Shown: positions 16,411-26,628, counted from the first letter of the stretch. The stretch: DNA of 64,000 bases from Tunturiibacter empetritectus (GCF_014201375.1 NZ_JACHDZ010000007.1:62001-126000); one strand, 5' to 3'. Numbers and translations: made by a program. Notes: generated by a model from the sequence alone, not told the origin.

Positions 16411-19400
16411 CTAAGCGGTGACCTGGAGTTCTGGCTCGGTTTTTGGGGCGGCGAGGTTGAGGACGGGGGCCAGCCAGTGGCCCGTGTGGGATGCAGGGTT
16501 GGCGGCGATCTCTTCGGGGGTGCCGGTGGCTACGATCTGGCCGCCGCCGCTGCCGCCCTCGGGGCCCATGTCGATGACCCAGTCGGCGGATTTGATGACG
16601 TCGAGATTGTGCTCGATGACGAGCAGGGAGCCACCGCCTTCGATGAGCTTGCGGAAGGCTGCGAGGAGCTTGGCGACGTCGTCGAAGTGGAGGCCGGTGG
16701 TGGGCTCGTCGAGGATGTAGAGGGTGCGGCTGCGGGCTTTGGCGGCGGTGTCGTTGGCACTGCGGTTGGTGATGGAGCGAGCGGTGGCGAGGTGGGAGGC
16801 TAGCTTGACGCGCTGGGCTTCGCCACCGGAGAGGGTGGTGGCGGATTGGCCGAGACGGACGTAGCCGAGGCCGACCTCGTCGAGGACGTAGAGCTTGTCG
16901 ACGATCTTGGGGTGGCCGGCGAAGTAGACGAGGGCTTCCTTGACGGTCATGTTGAGGACGTCATGGATGTTCTTGCCTTTGTAGCGGATGTCGAGGATGG
17001 TGGATTTGTAACGGGTTCCGTTGCATTCTTCGCAGGGGAGTTCGATGTCGGCGAGGAACTGCATCTCGACAGTGACGGTGCCGTCGCCTTCGCAGACGTC
17101 GCAGCGGCCGCCGGGGACGTTGAAGGAGAAGTGTCCGGGGCCGAAGCCTTTGCGCTTGGCGTCGGGTTGGGCTGCGAAGAGGGCGCGGATGTCGTCGAAG
17201 GCTTTGATATATGTAACTGGATTGGATCGCGGGGTGCGGCCGATGGGTGACTGGTCGACGAGGACGACGTCGTTGAGGTGCTGGGTGCCTGAGAGTTCGC
17301 GATAGAGGTGCGCGGGGTCTGCGCCTTCGGTTTGGCCGAGCGACTGCATGAGGGCGCGGTAGAGGACCTGGTGGACGATGGTGGATTTGCCGGAGCCGCT
17401 GACGCCGGTGACGCAGCAGAGCAGGCCGAGGGGGATGTCGAGGTCGACGCCGCGGAGGTTGTGGATGCGGGCTCCGGTGAGTTTGAGGTGTTCGCGGCCG
17501 GGTTCACGGCGGTGCTTCGGGATGGGGATGGTGGCGCGACCGGAGAGATATTTTCCGGTGATGGAGTTTGGGTTGGCGGTGACCTCGGCGACGGTGCCGG
17601 AGGCGAGGAGTTGGCCGCCTAGTTCGCCGGCTCCGGGGCCTAGGTCGAGGAGGTGGTCGGCGGCGCGGATAACGTCGGGGTCGTGCTCGACGACGAGGAT
17701 GGTGTTGCCAAGGTCGCGAAGGTCTTTCATGATGCTGATGAGCTTGGCGGTGTCTCGGGTGTGGAGGCCGATGCTGGGCTCGTCGAGGACGTAGAGTGCG
17801 CCGACTAAGCGGGAGCCTAGGGAGGTTGCGAGTTGGATGCGCTGGGCTTCGCCGCCGGAGAGGGTGGAGCTGAGGCGGTCGAGGGTGAGGTAGTCGAGGC
17901 CCACCTGGTGGAGGAAGTGGATGCGCTGGCGGACTTCTTCGAGGATCTTTCCGGCAACTTCTAATTGTGCCGGTGTGAGTTGCAAATTGTCGAAGAACTG
18001 CTGTGCGCCGGTGATGGTGAGGGCTGAGGTCTCGCAGATGTTCTGGGCTGGACCATTTTGAGGCGCGATGAGGACGGCGCGGGCTTCGGCGCGGAGGCGC
18101 TGGCCTCGGCAGTCGGGGCAGAGGGCGTAGCCGCGATATTTGGAGAGGAAGACGCGGACGTGGAGCTTGTATTTTTTGTGTTCGAGGGCGGCGAAGAAGC
18201 CGCGGATGCCGGGGAAGGTGCTGTTGCCGTCTTCGATAACGGCTTGCTGGGCGGCGGTGAGGTCGTACCAGGGGACGTCGGTGGGGATGCCGGCGGCCTT
18301 TGCGGCTCGCTTCATCTCGCCGTGATGCGGGCGGTATTTCGTGGTGGTCCAGGGGGCGATGGCGCCTTCGTCGAGGGTCTTCGACTTGTCGGGGATGATG
18401 AGGTTGGGGTCGAAGTCGATGGTGTTGCCGAAGCCCTGGCAGCGGGGGCAGGCGCCGTAGGGGTTGTTGAAGGAGAAGAGGCGGGGTTCGGGTTCGCGGT
18501 AGGCGCGGTGGCAGGTGGTGCACTCGAAGGCGGCTGAGAAGCGCAACTTCGTTGGGTTCTCGTTGTCTTCGCGCGGGACGGTGTGGAACTGGACTTCGCC
18601 GGATTCGCGGTAGCCGGTTTCGATGGCGTCGACGATGCGGGCACGGCTCTCGGGAGTGATGGCGAGGCGGTCGATGAGTACGAAGATGGGTTGGGTGAAG
18701 TCGAGTTCGAGGAGGGACTCGGGCGTGGAAAACTCTACTATTTTTCCTGATTGGTAGAGGCGGTTGTAGCCGCGGCGGCGCAGTTCGGTAAGGCGGTCTT
18801 TGAGTGCGTCGGTGAGAGTGAGGGTCTCGATGGCTGCGGGCTTTGTGGACTTCGCGGATTTCTTTGCGGCGGTCTTTTTGGGTTTGGGAGCTTCGACCTC
18901 GACGTCGGGCGTGGCGATCTGCATCGGCTCGAGTTTTACTTCGGTGCGGATGATGGGGAAGAGGACGTAGGTGCGGGTGCCTTCGGGTAGAGCGAAGAGG
19001 GTGGTGACGATTTCGTCTACGGTGTCGTGCTTGACGATGCCGCCGCAGTGCAGGCAGGTGACAGTGCCGCAGCGGGCGTAGAGGAGGCGGAGATAGTCGT
19101 AGATTTCGGTGGCGGTGGCCACGGTGGAGCGGGGGTTGCGAGTTTGATTCTTTTGCTTGATGGCGATGGCGGGGGCGAGGCCGTCCATGAAGTCGACGTC
19201 GGGCTTTTCGATGCGTTCGAGGAACTGGCGGGCGTAGGCGGAGAGCGATTCGACGTAGCGGCGCTGGCCTTCGGCGTAGACGGTGTCGAAGGCGAGCGAG
19301 GATTTGCCGGAGCCGCTGACGCCGGAGACTACGGTGAGGGCGTTGTGCGGGATGTCGACGTCGATGCCCTTGAGGTTGTGGGTTCTTGCGCCGCGGATTG

Positions 19401-19416
19401 TGATCTGGTCATTCAT
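16411..19416 (-). CDS. uvrA: UvrABC excinuclease subunit A
   Basis: Damage-recognition ATPase of nucleotide excision repair. About 1000 residues from ATG 19416 (a GTG at 19431 would add five). Two ABC modules are complete: Walker A GVSGSGKSS (residue ~35) and GVSGSGKST (~670), two LSGGEAQR signatures, and the D-E-P Walker B segments YVLDEPSIGLH and YILDEPTTGLH. Zinc pairs CTTC/CPRC and CDVC/CEEC are present. Slightly longer than the usual 940 residues, partly because of a Lys/Ala-rich insert near residue 185 (KPKKTAAKKSAKSTKP). It lies 24 bases after lspA and is likely cotranscribed with it. Confidence 0.97.
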   Translation of the reverse strand: MNDQITIRGARTHNLKGIDVDIPHNALTVVSGVSGSGKSSLAFDTVYAEGQRRYVESLSAYARQFLERIEKPDVDFMDGLAPAIAIKQKNQTRNPRSTVATATEIYDYLRLLYARCGTVTCLHCGGIVKHDTVDEIVTTLFALPEGTRTYVLFPIIRTEVKLEPMQIATPDVEVEAPKPKKTAAKKSAKSTKPAAIETLTLTDALKDRLTELRRRGYNRLYQSGKIVEFSTPESLLELDFTQPIFVLIDRLAITPESRARIVDAIETGYRESGEVQFHTVPREDNENPTKLRFSAAFECTTCHRAYREPEPRLFSFNNPYGACPRCQGFGNTIDFDPNLIIPDKSKTLDEGAIAPWTTTKYRPHHGEMKRAAKAAGIPTDVPWYDLTAAQQAVIEDGNSTFPGIRGFFAALEHKKYKLHVRVFLSKYRGYALCPDCRGQRLRAEARAVLIAPQNGPAQNICETSALTITGAQQFFDNLQLTPAQLEVAGKILEEVRQRIHFLHQVGLDYLTLDRLSSTLSGGEAQRIQLATSLGSRLVGALYVLDEPSIGLHTRDTAKLISIMKDLRDLGNTILVVEHDPDVIRAADHLLDLGPGAGELGGQLLASGTVAEVTANPNSITGKYLSGRATIPIPKHRREPGREHLKLTGARIHNLRGVDLDIPLGLLCCVTGVSGSGKSTIVHQVLYRALMQSLGQTEGADPAHLYRELSGTQHLNDVVLVDQSPIGRTPRSNPVTYIKAFDDIRALFAAQPDAKRKGFGPGHFSFNVPGGRCDVCEGDGTVTVEMQFLADIELPCEECNGTRYKSTILDIRYKGKNIHDVLNMTVKEALVYFAGHPKIVDKLYVLDEVGLGYVRLGQSATTLSGGEAQRVKLASHLATARSITNRSANDTAAKARSRTLYILDEPTTGLHFDDVAKLLAAFRKLIEGGGSLLVIEHNLDVIKSADWVIDMGPEGGSGGGQIVATGTPEEIAANPASHTGHWLAPVLNLAAPKTEPELQVTA

Positions 19417-19440
19417 AGGGAGTGGGTACACGGGTGAGGC

Positions 19441-19986
19441 TTAGGAGTCGATCGGTTGCGGGCGGAAGATTTCAATCAGGAGGAGGCAGGCGCCGATGAC
19501 GATGCAGCTGTCGGCGACGTTGAAGTCGGGCCAGTGGTAGTTGCCGATGTGGACTTCGAGGAAGTCGACGACGTAGCTGTAGCGGATGCGGTCGTAGAGG
19601 TTGCCGACAGCCCCGCCGAGGATGAGCGCGAGAGCGGCAGAGCTGAGTGTGAGGGCGCGGCCTGTTCGCCAGAGCATTCCGAGGAGAACGATGGCGGCGA
19701 TGACGGAGAAGGCGATGAGGATGTTGCGCACGGTGGTGGGCGAGGCGGATTCGGCGAACATGCTGAAGGCCGCGCCGGTGTTGTGCACGTCGGTGATGCG
19801 GAAGACGCCGGGGATGACGGTGTGGGCCTGGCCGTTGGGGAGTTGCTGGGCGACGATGTGCTTGGTGATGCGGTCGAGGAGGACGACTGCGGCGGCGATG
19901 GCAAGCGTGAGGCCACGTTGATCGCGTGGCCTGGCTTCGGTGGCCGGGGTTGGGGTTTCGTAGGTCGTCTTGTTCGTTAGGGACAT
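19441..19986 (-). CDS. lspA: Lipoprotein signal peptidase (signal peptidase II)
   Basis: Inner-membrane aspartyl protease that removes lipoprotein signal peptides after Lgt modification. 181 residues from ATG 19986, which overlaps the ileS stop (TGATG); the frame continues upstream only as an ileS shadow. The catalytic aspartates lie in NVADSCIVIG and in GNLYDRIRYSYVVDF. Four membrane helices and the VHNTGAAFSMF motif are present. An N-terminal extension of about 25 polar residues precedes the first helix. The overlap suggests translational coupling to ileS. Confidence 0.95.
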   Translation of the reverse strand: MSLTNKTTYETPTPATEARPRDQRGLTLAIAAAVVLLDRITKHIVAQQLPNGQAHTVIPGVFRITDVHNTGAAFSMFAESASPTTVRNILIAFSVIAAIVLLGMLWRTGRALTLSSAALALILGGAVGNLYDRIRYSYVVDFLEVHIGNYHWPDFNVADSCIVIGACLLLIEIFRPQPIDS

Positions 19987-22958
19987 CAGGCTTGCGACTC
20001 CGTTGCGTTGTTGGGTGGCGCTTCGTAGGGTGGGAAGTGGATGGCTTCGAGGGCTTCGGCGCAGCGGAGGCAGACGGTTGGGTAGTTTGCTTCGTGGCCT
20101 ACGTCTTCGGTGAAGCGCCAGCAGCGTTCGCACTTCGAGCCTGCGGCAGGTTTGGCCTGAACGTAGAAGGCTCCCTTTTCTACGGTGCCTTCGGTGATGA
20201 TGGCGTTTGAGATTTCGACCTGAGCTACGCCGAAGAGCTCGGGGAGAATGGACTTGTACTGCTCGAAGACGGGGTTAGGCTGCTCGGCGAGGGTGTTGAG
20301 CCAGCCGAGGACGATCTCGGTCTCGGAGGGTTTGTTGCTGATGGTCTTGGCGGTGCGCTCCTCTTCGAGGACCTTGAGAACTTCGTCGCGCAGAGTGAGG
20401 AGATGGTCGAAGTCTTCTTCGAGTTTGCGAGTGGTGCCGGGGATGATCTCGGACATGGCGGGGAAGAGGGCGAGGTGCACGCTGGACTCGCGGTTTTCTA
20501 CCTTGGGTAACAAGGCCCAGACCTCGTCGGCGGTGAAGCTGAGGATGGGGGCGATGAGGCGGGTGAGGGTTTCGGCAATGCGCCAGAGAGCGGTTTGTGC
20601 GCTGCGGCGGCCGGGGTGGTTAGGCGCGAAGGTGTAGAGGCGGTCTTTGAGGACGTCGAGGTAGAGGGCGCTGAGGTCGGTGTTCACGTACTCGTTGAGG
20701 GCGTGATAGGCGCGGTGGAACTCGAAGCTGTCGTAGGCGGCGCGGATCTTGGCGTCGAGCTCGGCGGTGCGGGCGAGGATGTATTGGTCGAGGGGCTGCA
20801 GGTTCGCGAAGGCGATCGCGTCGGTCGCTGGGTTGAAGTCGTGGAGGTTGCCGAGGAGGAAGCGCAGGGTGTTGCGCAGCTTGCGGTAGTTGTCGCTGAC
20901 GCGCTGCATGAGGTTTTCGCTGGCGGCTACGTCTTCACGGAAGTCGACGGAGGCTACCCAGAGACGGATGACCTCCGCGCCGAGACGCTTGGCGATGTCT
21001 ACAGGATCCACTCCATTTCCCAGGCTCTTTGAAAAGGCGCGGCCTTGTTCATCGAGGGTCCAGCCGGAGGTCGCGACCATCTTGTAGGGGGCGTGGTTGC
21101 GCACGGCGACCGAGGTGAGAAGAGAGGAGTGGAACCAGCCGCGGTGCTGATCGCCGCCTTCGGTGTAGAGGTCGGCGGGAGAGTGGAGCTCGGGTTCGAG
21201 ATCGAGGACGGCGTGCCAGCTGGAGCCGGATTCGAACCAGACGTCGAGGATGTCCATCTCTTTACGGAACTCCTGGTGGCTGCAGGCTGCGCAGGCGGTT
21301 CCGGCGGGAAGGAGGCTGGCGACATCGTGGGCGTACCAGGCGTCGGCACCCTCTTTTTTGAAGAGGTCGACGATGCTTTTGTTGACGGCGGGTTCGTTGA
21401 GCGGCTCGCCGCACTTGTCGCAGAGGAAGACGGCGATGGGGACGCCCCAGATGCGCTGGCGGGAGATGCACCAGTCGGGCCGGGTGGCGATCATGTTGGA
21501 GATGCGCTCTTCGCCCCAGGCTGGGTCCCAGACGACTTGTTTGATCTCGTCGAGGGCGCGCTGGCGGAAGGTGGTGGTGGCGCCTTCGTCGGTGATCATT
21601 GGAGTTTCCATGCCGATGAACCACTGCTCTGTGGCGCGGACGATAACGGGGTTGTGGCAGCGCCAGCAGTGGGGGTAGGAGTGCTCGAAGGTGGTGTCGC
21701 TGAGGAGTGCGCCTTTTTCTTTGAGGAGTTCGATGATGACGGGGTTGGATTTGAAGACGGTGAGGTCTTCGTAGGGTTGGGCGACTCCGCCTCCGCCGTT
21801 GGTGCCGGTGTGGCGCTGGCGGCCGGCGTTGTCGACGTACTGGATCTCGGGGAGGTGGTAACGCTGGCCGGTGTAGAAGTCGTCGACGCCGTGGGCGGGT
21901 GAGGTGTGAACGGCTCCGGTGCCTTGCTCGGCGGTGACGTAGTCGGCGGTGACGCCGAGGATGCTTCGGTCGAGGAAAGGGTGCTGGAAGGTGGCGCGCT
22001 CGAGGTGATTGCCGGTGAAGACGGCGAGGATGTCGGCCTGCGATGCGGGCTCAGCGGGGTTCTTCGCGCTCACCAGGTGGCAGTGAGCGATGACCGAGGA
22101 CATGAGTGCCTGAGCGATGAGGTAGGTGCCCCCTTCGCAGGCGAGGGCGACGTATTCGAGTTGTGGGTTGAAGGCTACGGCCTGCGACGCGGGGAGGGTC
22201 CACGGGGTGGTGGTCCAGATGACGGTGTAGAGATCTTTTTTGCCTGCGAGGAGTGGGTCGATCTGAGCCGTGTCACTGGTGAGTTTGTAGCGGACGTAGA
22301 CGCTGGGCGAGGTGTGCTGGTCGTACTCGACCTCGGCTTCGGCTAGCGCGGTGCAGTCGTGGATGCACCAGTAGACGGGCTTAAGGCCCTTGTAGACGAA
22401 CTTCTTCTCGAAGAAGTCGTAGAAGGTTTCGACGATGCTGGCTTCGTAGCCGAAGCTCATGGTGAGGTAGGGATCGTTCCAGCGGCCGAAGACGCCGATG
22501 CGCTCAAACTGCGAGCGCTGGAGATCGACGTACTTCTGCGCGTACTCGCGGCAGGCGCGGCGGACGGCGATTGGGTCCATCTCGAGTTTTTTGCGGCCCA
22601 GCTGCTCGTCGACTTTGATTTCGATGGGCAGACCGTGGCAGTCCCAGCCGGGGACGTAGGGGGCGTCGAAGCCGGCCATGGTCTTGGTTTTGACGACGAA
22701 GTCCTTGATGCACTTGTTGAGGGCGTGGCCGAGGTGGATGGCTCCGTTGGCGTAGGGTGGGCCGTCGTGGAGGATGTACTTGGGCTGGCCGGCGCGGGCG
22801 GCGCGGATCTGAGCGTATAAGTCACTTTGCTGCCACGCCTGGAGGCGGGCAGGCTCGTTTTGCGGCAGATTGGCCTTCATAGGGAAGGCGGTCTGTGGCA
22901 GGTTCAGCGTGGACTTTAGCGCTTTGAGTTCGGGTTTTGCCTGGGTTGCTTCCGACAT
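19986..22958 (-). CDS. ileS: Isoleucine-tRNA ligase
   Basis: Charges tRNA-Ile. 990 residues. The class I signature is HIGH-like (PPYANGAIHLGHALNK), and the second motif reads AFSKSLGN in place of KMSKSLGN, keeping the SKS core. The editing domain shows WTTTPWTLPAS and TGAVHTSPAHG-DD. A C-terminal zinc finger with CERCWRF and CLRC is present, so this is the bacterial zinc-bearing form. AGAGGA precedes the ATG. It heads the ileS-lspA-uvrA cluster. The 300-base gap to the divergent TonB-like gene holds the promoters; I see no leader riboswitch. Confidence 0.97.
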   Translation of the reverse strand: MSEATQAKPELKALKSTLNLPQTAFPMKANLPQNEPARLQAWQQSDLYAQIRAARAGQPKYILHDGPPYANGAIHLGHALNKCIKDFVVKTKTMAGFDAPYVPGWDCHGLPIEIKVDEQLGRKKLEMDPIAVRRACREYAQKYVDLQRSQFERIGVFGRWNDPYLTMSFGYEASIVETFYDFFEKKFVYKGLKPVYWCIHDCTALAEAEVEYDQHTSPSVYVRYKLTSDTAQIDPLLAGKKDLYTVIWTTTPWTLPASQAVAFNPQLEYVALACEGGTYLIAQALMSSVIAHCHLVSAKNPAEPASQADILAVFTGNHLERATFQHPFLDRSILGVTADYVTAEQGTGAVHTSPAHGVDDFYTGQRYHLPEIQYVDNAGRQRHTGTNGGGGVAQPYEDLTVFKSNPVIIELLKEKGALLSDTTFEHSYPHCWRCHNPVIVRATEQWFIGMETPMITDEGATTTFRQRALDEIKQVVWDPAWGEERISNMIATRPDWCISRQRIWGVPIAVFLCDKCGEPLNEPAVNKSIVDLFKKEGADAWYAHDVASLLPAGTACAACSHQEFRKEMDILDVWFESGSSWHAVLDLEPELHSPADLYTEGGDQHRGWFHSSLLTSVAVRNHAPYKMVATSGWTLDEQGRAFSKSLGNGVDPVDIAKRLGAEVIRLWVASVDFREDVAASENLMQRVSDNYRKLRNTLRFLLGNLHDFNPATDAIAFANLQPLDQYILARTAELDAKIRAAYDSFEFHRAYHALNEYVNTDLSALYLDVLKDRLYTFAPNHPGRRSAQTALWRIAETLTRLIAPILSFTADEVWALLPKVENRESSVHLALFPAMSEIIPGTTRKLEEDFDHLLTLRDEVLKVLEEERTAKTISNKPSETEIVLGWLNTLAEQPNPVFEQYKSILPELFGVAQVEISNAIITEGTVEKGAFYVQAKPAAGSKCERCWRFTEDVGHEANYPTVCLRCAEALEAIHFPPYEAPPNNATESQA

Positions 22959-23257
22959 TCGGTCCTCTTGGTTCGTTGTGACAAAGATCCAGTTTGTGGC
23001 AAACCTCTATTGTAGACGGCGCGGAGGGGTGGTACATAGGATGGCAAGGAGACATTCCTGTAGTGACGTGCGTCCAAGGGTACAAGCGCCGGTTCGTGAA
23101 TGTTTGTAGAATGTTTAATGACCAGGCGGGTTGGCCAGAGCCGGAAAGAGAACCGACCTGGCACGTGGTGCGTAAGAAGAGAAGAGATTCGAGGCGGTGA
23201 GATTTTTGGAAGTGGTGTGCGGGAGCTGCGGCTTACTGCACCGAGGCGAAGCAGCTT

Positions 23258-24337
23258 ATGGCGAATAGTTTATTGACACCACCACCGCAGATAGATCCAG
23301 AGAGACAGGCTCCGACCCTGCGACCGGCAGATGCACCGAATTTGAACGAGGAGACCGATGGGTCTATGTGGACCTCGTTCTTCGCGAACCTGCGGGATGC
23401 TTTCAGCAGGTCGGACGAAACGCCGCTGCATCTTGAGTCGAGGCCCGCTGACAACGATTTTATTATTGAGGAAGAGGGAGTCTTTGCTTCCTTGTTGAAC
23501 AGCGTGCGGGATGTGTTCTTCCCGGTGAAGCTGCCGCCGCTGGTGCTCGAGTCAAAGCCGATTGCGGTTGTCGATCGGATGAAGACGAAGCAGAATCCGA
23601 TTGCGACGACCTCCGCCGTCGTGATCTACGGATTGATTATTCTGCTGATCGCGTTTTTGTTGGCGAAGAAGGTTCAGTTTGCCGCTCCCGTGAGGACGGT
23701 TCAGGTGACGGATCTTTCGGTGCCGCCACAAGCTCCGCCCAAGGCTCAGGCGATGGGTGGAGGCGGTGGGCAACGTGGGCCGACGCCGGTGACTAAGGGA
23801 ACGCCGCCCAAGGCAGCGGATACACAGATCGTTCCGCCGAAGGCTCCGCCGCTGGTTGAGCCGAAGATTAAGATCGATCCGACCGTCGAAATGCAGAAAG
23901 ATATCAAGATGGCGACCAGTATTCCGCAACTCGGTGTGGCCAACTCTCCGCTGATAGGAATGTCAATGGGAAATGGCAGTGGGACGGGCATGGGTGCCGG
24001 GAATGGCTCCGGAATTGGTCCAGGGTCGGGCGGAAATACCGGCGGTGGACCCCGGCGGATCGGCGGCGGCGTTTCCGCGCCGGTGCCCATCTATACGGTT
24101 GAGCCGGAGTTCTCCGAAGAGGCCCGCAAGGCCAAGGTCGCCGGGATCGTGGTAGTCAGCCTATGGGTCGGGGCGGATGGACTTCCAAGCCATGTGCATG
24201 TGGTGCAGGGTATTGGCATGGGGCTGAACGAAAAAGCCGTTGAAGCTGTGAAACAGTACAAGTTCAAGCCAGCGATGGAGAACGGAAAGCCTGTTGTAGT
24301 CGAGTTGAACATCGAGGTTAACTTCCAGATCTTCTAA
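23258..24337 (+). CDS. TonB-like energy transducer
   Basis: 359 residues. A cytoplasmic N-terminal region of about 110 residues contains two similar segments (SFFANLRDAFSR / SLLNSVRDVFFP followed by PLVLESKP-like strings), a single membrane helix at about residues 116-136, then a Pro/Gly-rich periplasmic linker and a TonB C-terminal domain (YTVEPEFSEEARKAKVAGIVVVSLWVGADG ... AVKQYKFKPAMENGKPV). The long cytoplasmic part is unusual compared with classic TonB, in which the helix is N-terminal. No exbB/exbD are adjacent. A strong terminator follows. Confidence 0.85.
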   Translation: MANSLLTPPPQIDPERQAPTLRPADAPNLNEETDGSMWTSFFANLRDAFSRSDETPLHLESRPADNDFIIEEEGVFASLLNSVRDVFFPVKLPPLVLESKPIAVVDRMKTKQNPIATTSAVVIYGLIILLIAFLLAKKVQFAAPVRTVQVTDLSVPPQAPPKAQAMGGGGGQRGPTPVTKGTPPKAADTQIVPPKAPPLVEPKIKIDPTVEMQKDIKMATSIPQLGVANSPLIGMSMGNGSGTGMGAGNGSGIGPGSGGNTGGGPRRIGGGVSAPVPIYTVEPEFSEEARKAKVAGIVVVSLWVGADGLPSHVHVVQGIGMGLNEKAVEAVKQYKFKPAMENGKPVVVELNIEVNFQIF

Positions 24338-24355
24338 CGATGATTGTTTCAAAAG

Positions 24356-24388
24356 AAGAGGCCCGCTGTTGGCGGGCCTCTTTGTTTT
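24356..24388. terminator. Bidirectional intrinsic terminator
   Basis: GAGGCCCGC pairs with GCGGGCCTC around TGTTG, followed by TTTGTTTT; AAAAGAA precedes it, giving a U tract on the other strand. It separates the convergent TonB-like and chemoreceptor genes. Confidence 0.9.
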
Positions 24389-24405
24389 GGAGAGTGATGG
24401 TTTGG

Positions 24406-26112
24406 TTATGCGTGTTGGAAGGTGGCGTGTCGCTCGGGGGAGTTTGCGACGCGAATCAGCCTTGAGTCGGGGGCCGAGCTGAGGCTGAAGCGTTCGACCT
24501 GCTGCTCGAGCGTGACGGCGGTGGTGCGGAGCGATTCAATTCCGGCTGCGGTGGTGGCCATCTCGGTGAGATTTTCGTGGCTCAGGGAGTGGATCGAGTG
24601 CAGACTGGCGCTGGACTGGTCGGCCGCAGCGGTCTGCTGGGAGGCGGCGATGGCGATCTGGGCGATCATGCGGTCGACGCGTTCGGCCATGCCAATGATG
24701 CGCTCGAGGGCCTCGCCTGCCTGGGTGGTGGTGATGACCCCCTGCTGAACCGTTCCGGTGCCGCTCTCCATGCTGGCGATGGCGGTGAGGGTGCGGTCCT
24801 GAATGCCTTGAATCATGCTGGCGATCTCGCCGGTGGCCTGCGCGGTGGATTCAGCGAGACGGCGGACCTCTCCGGCGACCACGGCGAATCCGCGGCCCTG
24901 ATCGCCTGCACGGGCTGCCTCGATCGCGGCGTTGAGAGCGAGCAGGTTCGTCTTGCGCGCGATCTCGTCGATGACAGTGACGATCTGCGAGATGCGGCGC
25001 GAGTCGTCGCCGAGGAGGCCGACGGTGGCGGAGGTGTCACTAACGGCGGTGGCGATGGAGTGCATGCTGCCGAGGACCTGCTTGACGATGGTGCCGCCTT
25101 CGCGGGCTGTTTCTGCAGCGCTGCGGGCGGTCTCGGCGGCGGACTGGGTGTGGCGGGAGACCTCGGCGATGGAGGCGGACATCTCCTGCATGGCGGTGGC
25201 GGCCTGCTGGGTCTGCTGACTCTGCTGATCCATGCGGCGATGGATCTGATCGCTGGCGGTGCCCATGGTGGCGGCGCTGCCGGTGATGGTGGAGACGGTT
25301 TGAGCCAGGGTGCCGATGATGCCGGCGAGGTTGGACTGCATCTTCTGGACGGCGTTGGCGAGGGCTCCGGTCTGGTCGCTGGTGTCGAGCACCAGAGGCT
25401 GGCCGCTGAGATCGCCCGATGCGATGGCATCGGCACGGTGCATGACCATGTTCAGGGCGTAGGTGATCTTGCGAGCCAGATAGATCGATACCGAGATGCC
25501 GATGAGGGAGGCGATGATGGTGCCGAGCCAGAGGACGATGAGGGTGAAGTGGTTGGCCTCACGGAGGTGCGCCTGCTCTTCGTTTGCGAGTCGGGTCTGG
25601 GACTGCGTGATCTCGGTGATGTTGGAGAAGAGGGTGTTTTCGAGAGGGATGATCTGGTTCTGCAGAGTGTCGTAGGCTGCGGCGGAGCCCTGCGGGGTCT
25701 TCGATTCGTTCAGGCTTTCGACTTTCTCTTCGAGGACCTTGAGCGCTGCGAGGTCGTTGTCGAGGGCGATCAGCCGCGAGGCATCGGAGCCCAGGTCGAA
25801 GTGCGAGGTCTGCTGGTGGAGCAGGGCCAGCGAGGCCTCGGCCTGCTCGAACTGTGTGCGCCGGGCGTTGCGGTAGGTCGCCGAGGCGTTCGCGTCAATG
25901 CCGAAGAGCATGTAGGACTCAAGCAGGCGAACGGTGTCTGTGAAGTGGGAGCGGATGTCGCGACTGGACATGATGACGGGGATGCGATTCTCCGTGACCA
26001 TGTTCGAGAGAGCGTTGGCCTCTCCGATGTACCGGTGGGCGATACATGCGCTGAGAACGGTAGTGGCGACGATGGCGCCAGTCATCAGGAACATCTTCGA
26101 CTGCAGTTGCAT
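24406..26112 (-). CDS. Methyl-accepting chemotaxis protein
   Basis: 568 residues. An N-terminal membrane helix, a four-helix-bundle sensor of about 160 residues, a second helix (residues ~188-210, [21 protein letters not shown]), a HAMP domain, and the signalling coiled coil. The receptor tip [39 protein letters not shown] is intact. There is no C-terminal CheR/CheB pentapeptide. GAGG lies 5 bases before the ATG. No che genes are in the window, so it is an orphan receptor; its ligand is unknown. Confidence 0.95.
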   Translation of the reverse strand: MQLQSKMFLMTGAIVATTVLSACIAHRYIGEANALSNMVTENRIPVIMSSRDIRSHFTDTVRLLESYMLFGIDANASATYRNARRTQFEQAEASLALLHQQTSHFDLGSDASRLIALDNDLAALKVLEEKVESLNESKTPQGSAAAYDTLQNQIIPLENTLFSNITEITQSQTRLANEEQAHLREANHFTLIVLWLGTIIASLIGISVSIYLARKITYALNMVMHRADAIASGDLSGQPLVLDTSDQTGALANAVQKMQSNLAGIIGTLAQTVSTITGSAATMGTASDQIHRRMDQQSQQTQQAATAMQEMSASIAEVSRHTQSAAETARSAAETAREGGTIVKQVLGSMHSIATAVSDTSATVGLLGDDSRRISQIVTVIDEIARKTNLLALNAAIEAARAGDQGRGFAVVAGEVRRLAESTAQATGEIASMIQGIQDRTLTAIASMESGTGTVQQGVITTTQAGEALERIIGMAERVDRMIAQIAIAASQQTAAADQSSASLHSIHSLSHENLTEMATTAAGIESLRTTAVTLEQQVERFSLSSAPDSRLIRVANSPERHATFQHA

Positions 26113-26215
26113 GAGGACCTCGGAGCAGAGTTGAGGGGTGATTGATTTCAGGGTTTAAGAACACCGCCGGATGATCCCGACGGGGTCTCTGTCGCGATGA
26201 TGCTTGGGCTTTTGG

Positions 26216-26253
26216 TCTACTGATGCTTTGGCTACTGATGCTTTGGGCTACTG
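26216..26253. repeat. Short tandem direct repeat
   Basis: CTACTGATGCTTTGG occurs twice in tandem, followed by a partial third unit (GCTACTGG) that includes the stop codon of the short TonB-domain gene. Confidence 0.5.
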
Positions 26254-26580
26254 GTCGAGGTTGAAGTTGACTTCGATCTCGGACTCGGTGGCATCGGGGT
26301 TTGGAGCGAAGCGCCAGTGGGTGACCGCGTCCTGGGCGGCGGGGGCGAGGAGAGCGTGGCCTGACTCTACCTTGGTGGCCGATACGGTACCGTCCGCCTG
26401 AATGGTGACGAGAAGGACGACCTTGCCGCCGACGTGCATGCGTTTCGCCAGCTCCGGATAGGAGGGGTTGGTACGGGAGACGATTGCGCGATGAACGTTG
26501 CCTGCGAAGGCAGTGCCAACGCAGAGGGCGACGCTTCCGGCAAGAAGAAGGGGGCGCGAAGAGCGAAGTGGGATTGCCAA
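26248..26580 (-). CDS. Exported short TonB C-terminal-domain protein
   Basis: 110 residues from a TTG at 26580, supported by GGAGG 6 bases upstream. A signal peptide (LLLAGSVALCVGTAFAG) is followed directly by a TonB-type domain: NPSYPELAKRMHVGGKVVLLVTIQADGTV ... AQDAVTHWRFAPNPD. There is no membrane anchor and no proline linker, so it cannot transmit force like TonB; it may be a periplasmic partner or decoy. It lies 135 bases upstream of the chemoreceptor on the same strand. Confidence 0.75.
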   Translation of the reverse strand: MAIPLRSSRPLLLAGSVALCVGTAFAGNVHRAIVSRTNPSYPELAKRMHVGGKVVLLVTIQADGTVSATKVESGHALLAPAAQDAVTHWRFAPNPDATESEIEVNFNLDQ

Positions 26581-26628
26581 GGAAAACCTCCGGGTACAGA
26601 GGTTGTATCGGCGGAGGGGCGGGAGGCT

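Noticed and set aside
24577..26145. A 522-codon plus-strand frame
   Set aside because: Exact antisense of the chemoreceptor gene; Gly/Asp/Ala/Val-rich shadow.
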